Source: Cellulomonas sp. SLBN-39 (GTDB lineage: Bacteria > Actinomycetota > Actinomycetes > Actinomycetales > Cellulomonadaceae). Taken from it: DNA of 64,000 nt. The stretch's first letter is position 1, and every line of letters starts with the position of its first letter. The stretch covers positions 434,001 through 498,000 of the forward strand of contig NZ_VFOA01000001.1 in NCBI RefSeq assembly GCF_006715865.1, in the 5' to 3' direction. The notes under the pieces were generated by a model. That model made no database searches and had not been told where the DNA came from. It saw nothing but the letters and a program-made list of their open reading frames with translations. Position numbers and translations under genes: made by a program. Below are positions 35,469 to 44,367 of the stretch, one piece after another.

Positions 35469-38233
35469 GCGCGCCGGCGGCCGTGGCGACGGCGGTGCGC
35501 GCCACCACGGGCGAGGCCGCGCTCGTGGCCCGCCGGCGCGCACGCCGGGACGCCGGGCTGCTCGCGGCCACCGCCGTCCTGCTGCTGCTGACCCTCGTCG
35601 TCGCGCTCGCCCTGCCGCGGATCGCGTCGCGCACCGCGGACGTCGCCGTGCGCGACGCCGTGCGGGCCGCGGGTGCCGAGGCCGACCTGGTGGTGCGGGG
35701 CCTGCCCCCGGCGGCGACGTACGGCGCGCCGGACCACCTGTCGCAGGCGGCGTCGGACCTGCGCTGGCTGGAGGCGCGCGTCGGCGACGTGGGCCCGGAC
35801 GTCGTCACGCTCGAGACGCCGGGGTTCGTGACGGGCACGCCGCGCGGCCCTGTCCTGGCCCGCTTCGTGCACACCGGCCGCCCGGACGTCGACGACGCGG
35901 ACGGCGGGGTCCGCTGGACGAGCGGCGCGGCACCGCAGACCCGTCCGGAGCCGGCCGAGGACGAGGAGGACGCCGCGACGTCGCCGCCCGAGCCGCGCGT
36001 CGTCGAGGTCGGTGTCGCCGAGCGGACCGCCGCCGAGACGGGGCTGGCGGTCGGCGACGAGATCGTCGTGACGACCGCGACGACGAGCGGCGGTGCGCGT
36101 GCGGTCGTCACCGGGCTGTACACGCCGGTCGACCCCGCCGACCCGCGGTGGCGCACGGTGCCCGACGCCCTCGGCCCCGTGCGTGCCCCGCCGGCCGCCC
36201 GCGCGGAGAGCTCCGTCGCGCTCCTGGTACCCGAGCCGGCCGTGCGCGGACTGATGGCGGCGAGCGCCCCGGCGGCGGTCCGGGCGTCGGCGCGCACGGT
36301 CGTGACCACCGAGGGGATGTCGCTCGCCGACGCGCTCGCGCTGCGGGACGACCTGGCGCCGCACGTCGGGCAGGGCGGCCGGGTCGAGACCGCGCTCGTC
36401 GACGTGCTCGCCGCGACCGGCGCACGGCTCGCCGCGGCGCGCGCGCAGGCGTCGGTGCTCGTGGCGGGGCTCGGGACCGTCGGGGCGCTCTGCCTGGTGC
36501 TCGCGGCCGGGCTGCTCGTGGACCGCCGGCGCACGCACCTGGTCGCGGAGCGGGCCCGGGGTGCGGGCCTCGCCGGCGTCGCGCTGCGGGCCGCGCTGGA
36601 GAGCGTGCCGACCGCGGTGCTGGCGCTCGGCGTCGCGCTCGCCGTCGTCCTGCCCGTCGGCGGGACGGGGGCACCCGGGGTCGCGCTGCTGGTGGCGCTC
36701 GTCGCGGCCGCCGCCCCACCGGTGCTCGCCGTCGCGGCCGCCGCCCGGGCGTGGTCGCCGCGGCGCGTGCCGGCCGACCGTCGCGAGCGGGCCCGGCACG
36801 CCGCGCTCGTCGCGGCCCGGCGCGTCGTCGCCGAGCTCACGGTGGCGCTGCTGGCCGCGGGTGCGGTCGTCGCGGTGCGCCAGCGCGGGCTGGTCCCCGC
36901 CGCCGGCGGCGAGGTCGACCCGCTGCTGGCCGCGGCCCCGGTGCTGCTGGCGGCGGCCGCCGCGGTCGTCGTCGTGCGCGCGACCCCGGCGGCCGTCGGC
37001 GCGCTGCGCGGCGTCGCCGACCGCACCCGCGGCCTCGGCGCGACTCTCGCGCTCGCCCGCGCGCAGGGCGCGACCACGGGCGTCGTCGCCGTGCTCGCCG
37101 GCACGGTCGCCGTGGCTCTCGTGGTGCTCGCGGGCACCGTCCTGCACACCGTGCGCGTCGGGCAGCGGGACGCCGCGGCTGCGCTCGTCGTCGGCGACGT
37201 CCGCGTGGACGGCACCCTGCCGGCCGGCCTCGCCGACGACCTGCGGGCCCGAGCCGGCGTCACGCACGTCGCCCAGGGCGCGCAGCTGCCCGGCCGGTCG
37301 CTCGGCTCCCGCACGGGCGCCACCGCGACGCTCCTCGTGGTCGACGCCGCCGAGCTCGCCGCGGTGCGCACGGCCGCCGGGCTGCCCGTCGACCCCGACC
37401 TGGCCGCTCTCGCCGACGCCGGAGCCGGTGCCGGTGCCGGTGCCGTGCCCGCCCTGCTCAGCCCGGACCTGGCCGACCGGCTGGCGGGCCTGCCCCTGCG
37501 CCTGGGGGTGCTCGACGGCTCCGTGGACCTCGAGCTGCGGGGCACGACCACGCTGACCCCCGACCCCGGGGCCCCCGCCACCGACGGCCGCGCGGCCCCG
37601 CCCGACGGCGGGGACGACGACGGGCTCGTCGTCGTCGACCGGGCCGCGCTCGCCGCGACGACCACCGCACCCGCGGCGGACCGGCTCTGGGCCGCGGGGC
37701 CCGGTGCAGGTGCCGCCGTCACGGACACGGGCGTCGACGCGCAGGAGGGTGTCGACGTCACGACGCGCGACGGCTGGTGGCGCGCCTGGTCGGGGTCCGC
37801 GCTCACCGCGGGGCTGACGTCGCTGCTGGGCGCCGGCACCGCGCTGCTGCTGCTCGACCTCGTGCTCGTGCTCGTCCTCGTCGCGGTCGCGTCCGCCCCC
37901 GCACGCGGTCGCACCCTGTCCGCGCTGCGCACCCTGGGCCTGGACGCCCGCACCGCGGCCTGGGCCACGGCGGGCGAGCTCGCGCCCCTCGCCGCGGGCG
38001 CCCTCGTCGGCGGCACGCTCATCGGCCTGGCCCTGCCCCTGCTCGTCGGCGACGCCCTCGGGCTCACGCTGCTGACGGGCGAGCCGCAGACCGCCGCCGT
38101 CCGGTGGACGGCCTGGCCCGTGGCGCTCGCGGCGGCCGCCAGCCTGGCGGCGCTGGCCGTGGCCGTGGTCGCCGAGCAGGCGGTGCGCCGGCGCGACCGC
38201 CTCGGCGAGGTCCTGCGGGTGGGCGAACGATGA
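35465..38233 (+). CDS. Large FtsX-like ABC permease (second of pair)
   Basis: A 922-residue partner of the preceding permease, with the same architecture. It has an N-terminal helix (AGLLAATAVLLLLTLVVALALP, about 31-52), an extracytoplasmic region to about 310, a mid-protein helix block (about 330-545), another extracytoplasmic stretch with Gly/Ala-rich loops, and a C-terminal FtsX block ending ...VAEQAVRRRDRLGEVLRVGER. It starts at the GTG overlapping the upstream stop (GTGA), and its own stop overlaps an in-frame ATG of the downstream ATPase gene. The two permeases probably form one heterodimeric complex. Extremely Ala/Val/Leu-rich composition makes domain edges approximate. Confidence 0.85.
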   Translation: MSAPAAVATAVRATTGEAALVARRRARRDAGLLAATAVLLLLTLVVALALPRIASRTADVAVRDAVRAAGAEADLVVRGLPPAATYGAPDHLSQAASDLRWLEARVGDVGPDVVTLETPGFVTGTPRGPVLARFVHTGRPDVDDADGGVRWTSGAAPQTRPEPAEDEEDAATSPPEPRVVEVGVAERTAAETGLAVGDEIVVTTATTSGGARAVVTGLYTPVDPADPRWRTVPDALGPVRAPPAARAESSVALLVPEPAVRGLMAASAPAAVRASARTVVTTEGMSLADALALRDDLAPHVGQGGRVETALVDVLAATGARLAAARAQASVLVAGLGTVGALCLVLAAGLLVDRRRTHLVAERARGAGLAGVALRAALESVPTAVLALGVALAVVLPVGGTGAPGVALLVALVAAAAPPVLAVAAAARAWSPRRVPADRRERARHAALVAARRVVAELTVALLAAGAVVAVRQRGLVPAAGGEVDPLLAAAPVLLAAAAAVVVVRATPAAVGALRGVADRTRGLGATLALARAQGATTGVVAVLAGTVAVALVVLAGTVLHTVRVGQRDAAAALVVGDVRVDGTLPAGLADDLRARAGVTHVAQGAQLPGRSLGSRTGATATLLVVDAAELAAVRTAAGLPVDPDLAALADAGAGAGAGAVPALLSPDLADRLAGLPLRLGVLDGSVDLELRGTTTLTPDPGAPATDGRAAPPDGGDDDGLVVVDRAALAATTTAPAADRLWAAGPGAGAAVTDTGVDAQEGVDVTTRDGWWRAWSGSALTAGLTSLLGAGTALLLLDLVLVLVLVAVASAPARGRTLSALRTLGLDARTAAWATAGELAPLAAGALVGGTLIGLALPLLVGDALGLTLLTGEPQTAAVRWTAWPVALAAAASLAALAVAVVAEQAVRRRDRLGEVLRVGER

Positions 38234-38298
38234 CCGGCCGCCACGCCGCCCCGTCGGCACCCGACGCACCGCCGCCCCCGCCCGAGAAGGAGCCCCCC

Positions 38299-39246
38299 AT
38301 GACGACGACGGGACCGACGCTCACCGCGCTCGAGGAGCGGGCCCGGGCCCGCCCGGCACCGGTGGGCGAGGGTGCGCTCGTCGCGTGCGAGCAGCTCGTG
38401 CGCATCTACCAGTCCGAGGGCGTCGAGGTGCAGGCGCTGCAGGGCCTGGACCTGGCCGTCGGCACCGGCGAGCTCGTGGCGGTGGTCGGTGCGTCGGGCT
38501 CCGGCAAGTCCACGCTGCTGGCGATCCTGTCGGGCCTGGACGTGCCCACGGCGGGCCGCGTGCGCGTCGGGCCGTGGGACCTGATGACGATGACGCCGCG
38601 GGAGCGGGTCGCGTACCGGCGCTCCATGGTGGGCTTCGTCTGGCAGCAGACGGCCCGCAATCTCGTGCCCTACCTCAGCGCGCAGGAGAACGTGGCCCTG
38701 CCGATGGCCCTGGCGGGCGTGCCGCGCCGGGAGCGACGGACCCGCACCGCCGAGCTGCTCGACGTGCTCGGCGTGGGGTACTGCGCCGGCCGGCGGCCGC
38801 ACGAGACGTCGGGCGGCGAGCAGCAGCGCGTCGCGATCGCCGTCGCGCTGGCCAACCGCCCGCGGCTGCTGCTCGCGGACGAGCCCACGGGCGAGCTCGA
38901 CACCGCGACGTCGGCGGACGTGCTGGGCGCGGTCCGCGCGGTCAACGCCGAGCTCGGCACCACGGTGGTCGTCGTCACCCACGACGCGGGGGTCAGCGAG
39001 CACGTGAGCCGCACGGTCGCGATCCGGGACGGCCGCACGAGCACCGAGGTGCTGCGCCGCACCACCACCCACGACGACGGGAGCGAGCACGTGGTCGCCG
39101 AGGAGTACGCCGTGCTGGACCGGGCGGGCCGCGTGCAGCTGCCGCGGGAGTACCGGGACGCGCTCGACCTGGTGGGGCGGGTGCGGCTGACGCTCGAGGA
39201 CTCCCACGTCGCCGTGCGCCCCGGCACGGCCGAGGGGCACCGGTGA
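38299..39246 (+). CDS. MacB/LolD-type ABC ATPase with AbrB-like C-terminal extension
   Basis: The ATPase has Walker A GASGSGKST, the LolD-type motif VGFVWQQTARNLVPYLSAQENV, signature TSGGEQQRVAIA, Walker B LLLADEPTGELD and the switch His in VTHDAG. It should energise the two FtsX-like permeases. I prefer ATG 38299 (315 residues) because AAGGAG stands six bases upstream; ATG 38230, overlapping the permease stop, would add 23 Pro-rich residues. After the ATPase fold comes an extension of about 65 residues whose last 40 read VLDRAGRVQLPREYRDAL followed by GRVRLTLEDSHVAV. This is the pattern of the AbrB/MazE swapped-hairpin fold, unusual on an ABC ATPase. Its stop overlaps the second ATPase gene (GTGA). 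Confidence 0.88.
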   Translation: MTTTGPTLTALEERARARPAPVGEGALVACEQLVRIYQSEGVEVQALQGLDLAVGTGELVAVVGASGSGKSTLLAILSGLDVPTAGRVRVGPWDLMTMTPRERVAYRRSMVGFVWQQTARNLVPYLSAQENVALPMALAGVPRRERRTRTAELLDVLGVGYCAGRRPHETSGGEQQRVAIAVALANRPRLLLADEPTGELDTATSADVLGAVRAVNAELGTTVVVVTHDAGVSEHVSRTVAIRDGRTSTEVLRRTTTHDDGSEHVVAEEYAVLDRAGRVQLPREYRDALDLVGRVRLTLEDSHVAVRPGTAEGHR

Positions 39247-39941
39247 GCGCGGGGACCGCCGTGGCCGCACCGCTCGTGCGCGTCGAGGGCGTGCGCCGCT
39301 CGTACGGGCACGGTGCCGCCGCGGTCCACGCCCTGCAGGACGTGCACCTCGAGCTCGCCGCCGGGGAGCTCGTCGCCCTCGTCGGACGCTCCGGGTCCGG
39401 CAAGACGACCCTGCTCAACGCGATCGGGGGCCTCGACCGCCCCGACGCGGGTCGCGTCGTGGTCGACGGCCACGACGTGACGTCCCTGGACGAGCGCGGG
39501 CTGGTGCGCCTGCGCCGCGACGTCGTCGCGTTCGTCTTCCAGACCTTCGGGCTGGTCCCGGTGCTCACGGCCGCCGAGAACGTGGGTGTGCCGCTGCGGA
39601 TGCGTCGGATGCCCGTCGCGGAGCGGGAGGCCCGGGTCGAGCTGCTGCTCGACCTCGTGGGCCTGGGCGGGCACGCGCGCCAGCGGCCCGGGCAGCTGTC
39701 GGGCGGGCAGCAGCAGCGGGTCGCGATCGCCCGGGCGCTGGCCGGGTCGCCCCGCCTGCTCGTCGCCGACGAGCCGACGGGGCAGCTCGACACGGAGACG
39801 GGCCGCGACGTCATGGCGCTCATCCGCGCCGTGGTCGAGGCCGAGGGCATGACCGCCATCGTCTCGACGCACGACCCGCTGATGGTCGCGCTGGCGGACC
39901 GCACGCTGCACCTCGTGGACGGGCGCCTCGTCGACGCGTGA
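39243..39941 (+). CDS. MacB/LolD-type ABC ATPase (second)
   Basis: A 232-residue ATPase of normal length for the LolD/MacB class: Walker A GRSGSGKTT, FVFQTFGLVPVLTAAENV, signature LSGGQQQRVAIARALAG, Walker B LLVADEPTGQLDTETG and STHDP. It lacks the C-terminal extension of its neighbour, so the complex may use two unlike ATPases for two unlike permeases. GTG 39243 overlaps the previous stop. A hairpin begins directly after the stop codon. Confidence 0.92.
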   Translation: MSAGTAVAAPLVRVEGVRRSYGHGAAAVHALQDVHLELAAGELVALVGRSGSGKTTLLNAIGGLDRPDAGRVVVDGHDVTSLDERGLVRLRRDVVAFVFQTFGLVPVLTAAENVGVPLRMRRMPVAEREARVELLLDLVGLGGHARQRPGQLSGGQQQRVAIARALAGSPRLLVADEPTGQLDTETGRDVMALIRAVVEAEGMTAIVSTHDPLMVALADRTLHLVDGRLVDA

Positions 39942-39983
39942 CGCGCCCCGCGCGGCCGGGGCGGGCCGGTCGCGCGGGGCGCG
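39942..39983. terminator. Terminator between the ABC operon and the galactanase gene
   Basis: Arms of 13 bases (39942-39954 and 39971-39983) are fully complementary, with a 16-base G+C-rich loop that can pair partly with itself. It starts immediately after the stop of the second ATPase gene and ends three bases before the stop of the convergent galactanase gene, so it can serve both. Confidence 0.8.
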
Positions 39984-39986
39984 GCG

Positions 39987-41588
39987 TCAGGCCGCCGGGT
40001 CGGGGGCGAACTCCCACCGGACCTGCAGCAGCCGGTCGTGGAAGTCGAACACGGCCTGGTTCTCCCAGCCGTTGCCCGACGCCGGGTCGGCGGGGTCCCA
40101 CCCGCTGCCGGCGACGGCCGTCCACGTGCCCTCCCAGTAGAAGACGCCCAGGCCCCGGTTGCCCGGCAGGCCGGCGACGACGTTCTGCACGGCCCGCAGG
40201 TAGGACGCCTGCCCGGCCGCGGTCGCCGGGAAGCCCGGGACCACGGACGCGCTGCTGAAGATGTTGGCGTGCGCGTCGTCCTGCGCGGTCGTGAAGCCGT
40301 AGGCCGTCTCGACCACCGCGAGCTGCTTGCCCGGGAACGCCGCGAGCAGCGTGGTCGCGGCGGCCTGCAGGTCGGCGAGGCTGCCGTGCCAGTACCCGTA
40401 GAACGACAGGCCGATGACGTCGAACGGCACGCCCTGGGCCTGCGCCTGGGAGTACCACCACTGCAGGGTGCTGACGCCGGAGTCGAGGTTGGTCAGGTGC
40501 AGCACGATCTTCGCGTCGGGCTGGACGGCGCGGGTCGCGTTCGCCCCGGCCTTCAGCAGCGTGCCGAGGTTCGACCAGCTGGACACCGCGCCCGACGCCG
40601 CCCCGCCGGTGACGAGCATCCCGGGGTTGATCTCGTTGCCGATCTGCACCATGTCCGCGGGCGTGCCCTGGTTCTTCAGGGCGGTCAGCACGTCGGTCGT
40701 GTGCGCCGCGACGGCGTTCGCCAGGCGCGCCAGGTCGTACGACGCCCACGCCGCAGGGACCTTCTGCGCCCCGGGGTCGGCCCACGTGTCGGAGTAGTGG
40801 AAGTCGACGAGCAGGCCCATCCCGGCGGCGTCGACGCGCCGCGCCATGGCGAGGACGCGCGCCTTGTCGTTGAAGCCGTCGGCGGGGTTCACCCAGACCT
40901 TGAGCCGCGCGTAGTTCACGCCGGCGTCGCGCAGGATCGTCACGGGGTCGCCGGCCACGTCGCCCGCGGTGCGGTACACCGCGCCGAACGCCTCGTTCTT
41001 GGGGACGGACGACATGTCCATGCCGCGCACGGGCCGGGTGATGCGCCCCGCGGTGAGCGTGACGTCGTCGAAGTGCGCCCACGCGCCGCCGACCGTGGTG
41101 GCGGTGCGCAGCGACACGGTGCAGCTCGACCCGGTGGCGTACGCGGAGACGGCGACCTGCACCCAGCCGTCGTCCTGCTCGGTGCTGGGCACGGTCTGGT
41201 ACCGCCAGGCGGCCCCGCAGCCCTCGAGGCCGATGCGGGTGACGTCGAGCGCCTGGCCGGGCGTCGCCGACCCGGAGCGCGCCCAGACGCGCAGCGTCCA
41301 CCAGCCCGCGCTCAGGCCGGTGACGGTCTGCCGCAGCTCGGTCGTGTACGCCCCGGACGACCACAGGTTGGCCCGGCGCGTGCCGCCGTGCGCACCGCTG
41401 GCGGCGACGGTGGCGGCGGACGTGGTGCCGGTGACGGTCCAGCCGGTCAGGGCGGACCCGCTGGACTCGAAGCCGGGGTTGGTGATCGTGGGCGCCGCCT
41501 GCGCGGGGCCGGCGAGGGTCGTGCCGATCAGCACGACCCCCAGGGCGGTGGCGACGGCTCGTGCCAGTCGCCGGGTGCTCGTCCTCAT
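39987..41588 (-). CDS. Secreted GH53 endo-beta-1,4-galactanase
   Basis: The enzyme hydrolyses beta-1,4-galactan in pectic arabinogalactan I. The 533-residue precursor has a signal peptide of about 32 residues (RRLARAVATALGVVLIGTTLAGPAQA). An N-terminal beta-sandwich module follows (about 33-185, starting ITNPGFESSGSALTGW) that looks like a carbohydrate-binding module, possibly CBM61. The GH53 barrel begins at RGMDMSSVPKNEAFG. Catalytic acid/base and nucleophile are the glutamates in IGNEINPGM (about 319) and VVETAYGF (about 427). GAGGAGG precedes the ATG at 41586-41588; an upstream in-frame start lacks such a site. A lac-operator-like palindrome lies 53 bases upstream. No other pectin gene is adjacent, but an esterase of carbohydrate type ends the window. 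Confidence 0.93.
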   Translation of the reverse strand: MRTSTRRLARAVATALGVVLIGTTLAGPAQAAPTITNPGFESSGSALTGWTVTGTTSAATVAASGAHGGTRRANLWSSGAYTTELRQTVTGLSAGWWTLRVWARSGSATPGQALDVTRIGLEGCGAAWRYQTVPSTEQDDGWVQVAVSAYATGSSCTVSLRTATTVGGAWAHFDDVTLTAGRITRPVRGMDMSSVPKNEAFGAVYRTAGDVAGDPVTILRDAGVNYARLKVWVNPADGFNDKARVLAMARRVDAAGMGLLVDFHYSDTWADPGAQKVPAAWASYDLARLANAVAAHTTDVLTALKNQGTPADMVQIGNEINPGMLVTGGAASGAVSSWSNLGTLLKAGANATRAVQPDAKIVLHLTNLDSGVSTLQWWYSQAQAQGVPFDVIGLSFYGYWHGSLADLQAAATTLLAAFPGKQLAVVETAYGFTTAQDDAHANIFSSASVVPGFPATAAGQASYLRAVQNVVAGLPGNRGLGVFYWEGTWTAVAGSGWDPADPASGNGWENQAVFDFHDRLLQVRWEFAPDPAA

Positions 41589-41640
41589 GCGTCCTCCTCG
41601 ACGCGCCGGGCCGCGAGCGTGTGCGGTCGTCGTCGACCCC

Positions 41641-41656
41641 CTGTGACCGCTCACAG
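41641..41656. promoter_or_regulatory. Candidate LacI-family operator for the galactanase gene
   Basis: CTGTGACCGCTCACAG is a perfect 6-bp inverted repeat around CCGC. It differs at one position from TGTGAGCGCTCACA, the symmetrical LacI-family operator core. It lies 53-68 bases before the galactanase ATG, just downstream of a GATAGT hexamer (minus strand, near 41679-41684) that could be a -10 element. Binding there would block transcription. The regulator is not encoded in the window. Confidence 0.5.
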
Positions 41657-41729
41657 CCACAGCCTGCGAGGCGGGACACTATCGGGTGAACGCACCGCGC
41701 GGAAGAGCACCGTCACGCGGGCGGCCCGC

Positions 41730-41747
41730 CCTGGGACCGATCCCAGG
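41730..41747. promoter_or_regulatory. Palindrome downstream of phoH: operator or small terminator
   Basis: CCTGGGA, CCGA, TCCCAGG form perfect 7-bp arms around a tetraloop. The inner 14-mer matches TGGGAGCGCTCCCA at 12 of 14 positions. It lies 38 bases past the phoH stop and about 140 bases upstream of the galactanase start, so it could end phoH transcription or be a second LacI-type operator. Confidence 0.4.
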
Positions 41748-41784
41748 ACAGGCCGCGGACGTCCGGCGCCAGGGCACCCGCCGG

Positions 41785-43197
41785 TCAGGCCTCGATGCCC
41801 TCGAAGAGCTCGGTGACCAGGGCCGCGACGGGCGAGCGCTCCGACCGCGTGAGCGTCACGTGCGCGAACAGCGGGTGACCCTTGAGCGCCTCGATGACGG
41901 CCGCGACGCCGTCGTGCCGGCCGACGCGCAGGTTGTCGCGCTGGGCGACGTCGTGCGTGAGCACCACCCGCGACGACTGCCCGATCCGCGAGAGCACCGT
42001 CAGCAGGACGTTCCGCTCCAGCGACTGGGCCTCGTCGACGATGACGAACGCGTCGTGCAGGGAGCGCCCGCGGATGTGCGTCAGGGGCAGCACCTCCAGC
42101 AGGTCCCGGTCGAGGACCTCCTCGACGACCTCCTTGCTGACCAGCGCCCCGAGGGTGTCGAAGACGGCCTGCGCCCACGGGTTCATCTTCTCGGCCTCGG
42201 AACCGGGCAGATAGCCGAGGTCCTGGCCGCCGACGGCGTACAGGGGCCGGAACACCATGACCTTGCGGTGCTGGCGCCGCTCGAGCACGGCCTCCAGGCC
42301 CGCGCACAGCGCCAGCGCGGACTTGCCCGTCCCGGCGCGGCCGCCGAGCGAGAGGATGCCGATCGACTCGTCCAGCAGCAGGTCGATCGCGACACGCTGC
42401 TCCGCGGAGCGCCCGTGCACCCCGAAGACGTCGCGGTCGCCGCGCACGAGCTGCACGTGCTTGTCGGGCGTCACCCGCCCGAGCGCCGAGCCGCGGGGGC
42501 TGTGCAGCACCAGGCCGGTGTGGCACGGCAGGTCGCCGGGGCTGCCCGCGAGCGCCGACGCGGGCGCCGGCACCTCCGCGAGCGGCACGGACTCGTGCTC
42601 CCACAGGTCGGCCATCTGCTGCTCGGTGAGGTCGATCGCGTCCATGCCGGTCCACCCGGAGTCCACGGCGAGCTCGTGGCGGTACTCGTCGGCGCGCAGG
42701 CCCACCGCGGACGCCTTGATGCGCATCGGCAGGTCCTTCGACACGACCGTGACCACGTGGCCCTCGCGGGCGAGGTTGGCCGCGACCGCGAGGATCCGGG
42801 TGTCGTTGTCGCCGAGCCGGAAGCCGGAGGGCAGGACCTGGTCGTCGACGTGGTTGAGCTCGACGCGCAGGGTGCCGCCGACGTCGGTCACGGGGACGGG
42901 GGCGTCGAGGCGGCCGTGCTGCACGCGCAGCTCGTCGAGCATCCGCAGCGCCGACCGGGCGAAGTAGCCGAGCTCGGCGTGGTGCCGCTTGGCCTCGAGC
43001 TCGGTGATGACGACGACGGGCAGGACGACGTCGTGCTCGGCGAACCGGCGCAGCGCGCGGGGGTCGGACAGCAGGACGGAGGTGTCGAGGACGAAGGTCT
43101 GGCGCACGTCGTCGGGGACCGGGGACGGGGCCGTGCCGGCGGGCGTCCGCCCGGTCGCCACGTCGGCTGCGGGTGCGTGCTGCTGGGTCTGGTCCAC
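41785..43197 (-). CDS. PhoH2-type protein: PIN domain joined to PhoH ATPase
   Basis: A 470-residue fusion of a PIN ribonuclease domain and a PhoH-type P-loop ATPase, the PhoH2 arrangement known from mycobacteria as an RNA helicase with RNase activity. The PIN part begins [12 protein letters not shown] (Asp38) and continues with [12 protein letters not shown] and [10 protein letters not shown]. The ATPase part has Walker [10 protein letters not shown] near residue 286, Walker [10 protein letters not shown] near 387 and the PhoH segment [23 protein letters not shown]. The start is GTG at 43195-43197 with GGAGG upstream; the longer frame adds 20 residues without a ribosome site. In mycobacteria an antitoxin-like PhoAT gene precedes phoH2; I see no such gene here. 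Confidence 0.92.
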   Translation of the reverse strand: MDQTQQHAPAADVATGRTPAGTAPSPVPDDVRQTFVLDTSVLLSDPRALRRFAEHDVVLPVVVITELEAKRHHAELGYFARSALRMLDELRVQHGRLDAPVPVTDVGGTLRVELNHVDDQVLPSGFRLGDNDTRILAVAANLAREGHVVTVVSKDLPMRIKASAVGLRADEYRHELAVDSGWTGMDAIDLTEQQMADLWEHESVPLAEVPAPASALAGSPGDLPCHTGLVLHSPRGSALGRVTPDKHVQLVRGDRDVFGVHGRSAEQRVAIDLLLDESIGILSLGGRAGTGKSALALCAGLEAVLERRQHRKVMVFRPLYAVGGQDLGYLPGSEAEKMNPWAQAVFDTLGALVSKEVVEEVLDRDLLEVLPLTHIRGRSLHDAFVIVDEAQSLERNVLLTVLSRIGQSSRVVLTHDVAQRDNLRVGRHDGVAAVIEALKGHPLFAHVTLTRSERSPVAALVTELFEGIEA

Positions 43198-43458
43198 GGC
43201 GAGCTCCCTCCGGCGCGTCAGCGCCGAGTCGGGCGTCTCCTGCCGGCTCGGCGGCACGCGCCGGGGCCGGCATCAGGCGACGGGACGAGGTCGGCCGGCC
43301 GAGGGCCGGTCCGGCCCTCCTCCCGGAGCAGGTGCTCCATGGGCTGGCCTCCCGGGACGACGGGGCGTCGTCCTCGGGGCGACGGTAACCCGGCGCACCG
43401 ACAGCGGGTGTTACGCGCGCCACGCGTCATCAAGATGTCACACGCTGTTCACGCGGGC

Positions 43459-44220
43459 TCAGCGGCCGAGGCGACGCTCGCGCTGGGCGTAGGAGCGCAG
43501 GGCCCGCAGGAAGTCCACGCGACGGAAGTCCGGCCAGTAGGCCTCGCAGAAGTAGAACTCCGACTGCGCGCTCTGCCACATGAGGAACCCGCCGAGCCGC
43601 TGCTCGCCGGACGTGCGGATGACGAGCTCGGGGTCGGGCTGCCCCTTGGTGTACAGGTGCTCGGCGATGTGCTCGACGTCGAAGATCTCCGCCAGGTCGT
43701 CCAGGCTCGAGCCGGTGCCGGCGTGGTGGCGCAGGAACGACCGGACCGCGTCCGCGATCTCGTGCCGGCCGCCGTACCCGACGGCCGCGTTGACGTGCAG
43801 CCCCTGCACGTCGGCGGTCGCGGCCTGCGCGGCGCGCAGCGCGTCACGCGTGCGCTCGGGGAGCATCTCGAGCGCACCGACGGGCTGGATGCGCCACCGC
43901 TGGGCCTGCGCGAGCTCCCCGACGACGTCCTCGATGACGGTCAGCAGGTGGCCGAGCTCGACCTTGTCCCGCTCGAGGTTGTCGGTCGAGAGCATCCAGA
44001 GGGTCACGACCTCGACGCCCACGTCCTCGGACCACTCGAGCAGCTCGGCGATCTTGTCCGCCCCGCGCCGGTGCCCGTGCGCCGAGGAGACCCCGCTGCT
44101 GCGCGCCCACCGCCGGTTGCCGTCGAGGATGACGCCGATGTGCCGCGGCAGCTGCTCGGGGGGCAGCGAGGCGGCGAGCCGGCGCTCGTACAGGCCGTAC
44201 AAGGGGTGCGGGAGACGCAC
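43459..44220 (-). CDS. uppS: Cis-prenyl transferase (UppS family)
   Basis: A 253-residue (Z)-prenyl diphosphate synthase, making short or long cis-isoprenoid diphosphates for cell-wall carriers. The catalytic Asp33 lies in HIGVILDGNRRWAR, followed by GHRRGADKIAELLEWSEDVGVEVVTLWMLSTDN. The C-terminal region contains PDPELVIRTSGEQRLGGFLMWQSAQSEFYF. The GTG at 44218-44220 is preceded by AGGAGGGG. In M. tuberculosis the gene beside the hemolysin III gene is the (2Z,6E)-farnesyl diphosphate synthase Rv1086, so this could be that short-chain enzyme rather than the decaprenyl or undecaprenyl synthase; sequence reading alone does not decide. Confidence 0.93.
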   Translation of the reverse strand: MRLPHPLYGLYERRLAASLPPEQLPRHIGVILDGNRRWARSSGVSSAHGHRRGADKIAELLEWSEDVGVEVVTLWMLSTDNLERDKVELGHLLTVIEDVVGELAQAQRWRIQPVGALEMLPERTRDALRAAQAATADVQGLHVNAAVGYGGRHEIADAVRSFLRHHAGTGSSLDDLAEIFDVEHIAEHLYTKGQPDPELVIRTSGEQRLGGFLMWQSAQSEFYFCEAYWPDFRRVDFLRALRSYAQRERRLGR

Positions 44221-44367
44221 GCGTGCCCCTCCTGGTCGTGGGTGCGGTGGACGTCGCTCACCGTACCCGTGCCCGGTGTGTGGTGGGGCCGGGTCGGTCC
44301 TGCGAGGATCGGGCGCAGGAGGCCCGACCCGGGACGATGGCCGCTTGCCCGTCACCTGCGCTCGCAT

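Noticed and set aside
32765..38269. Open frame of 1834 codons on the minus strand opposite the FtsX-type permeases
   Set aside because: Low-complexity Arg/Gly/His/Gln-rich translation without motif; the plus-strand frames have clear permease features, ribosome sites and coupled starts.
38230..38298. Upstream ATG of the first MacB-type ATPase as the start
   Set aside because: It overlaps the permease stop nicely but adds only Pro-rich sequence, while ATG 38299 has a near-perfect AAGGAG; kept as an alternative.
34993..39270. Open frame of 1425 codons on the minus strand opposite the permeases and ATPase
   Set aside because: Same kind of shadow; its Ala/Ser/Arg/Thr composition mirrors the complementary codons of the real genes.
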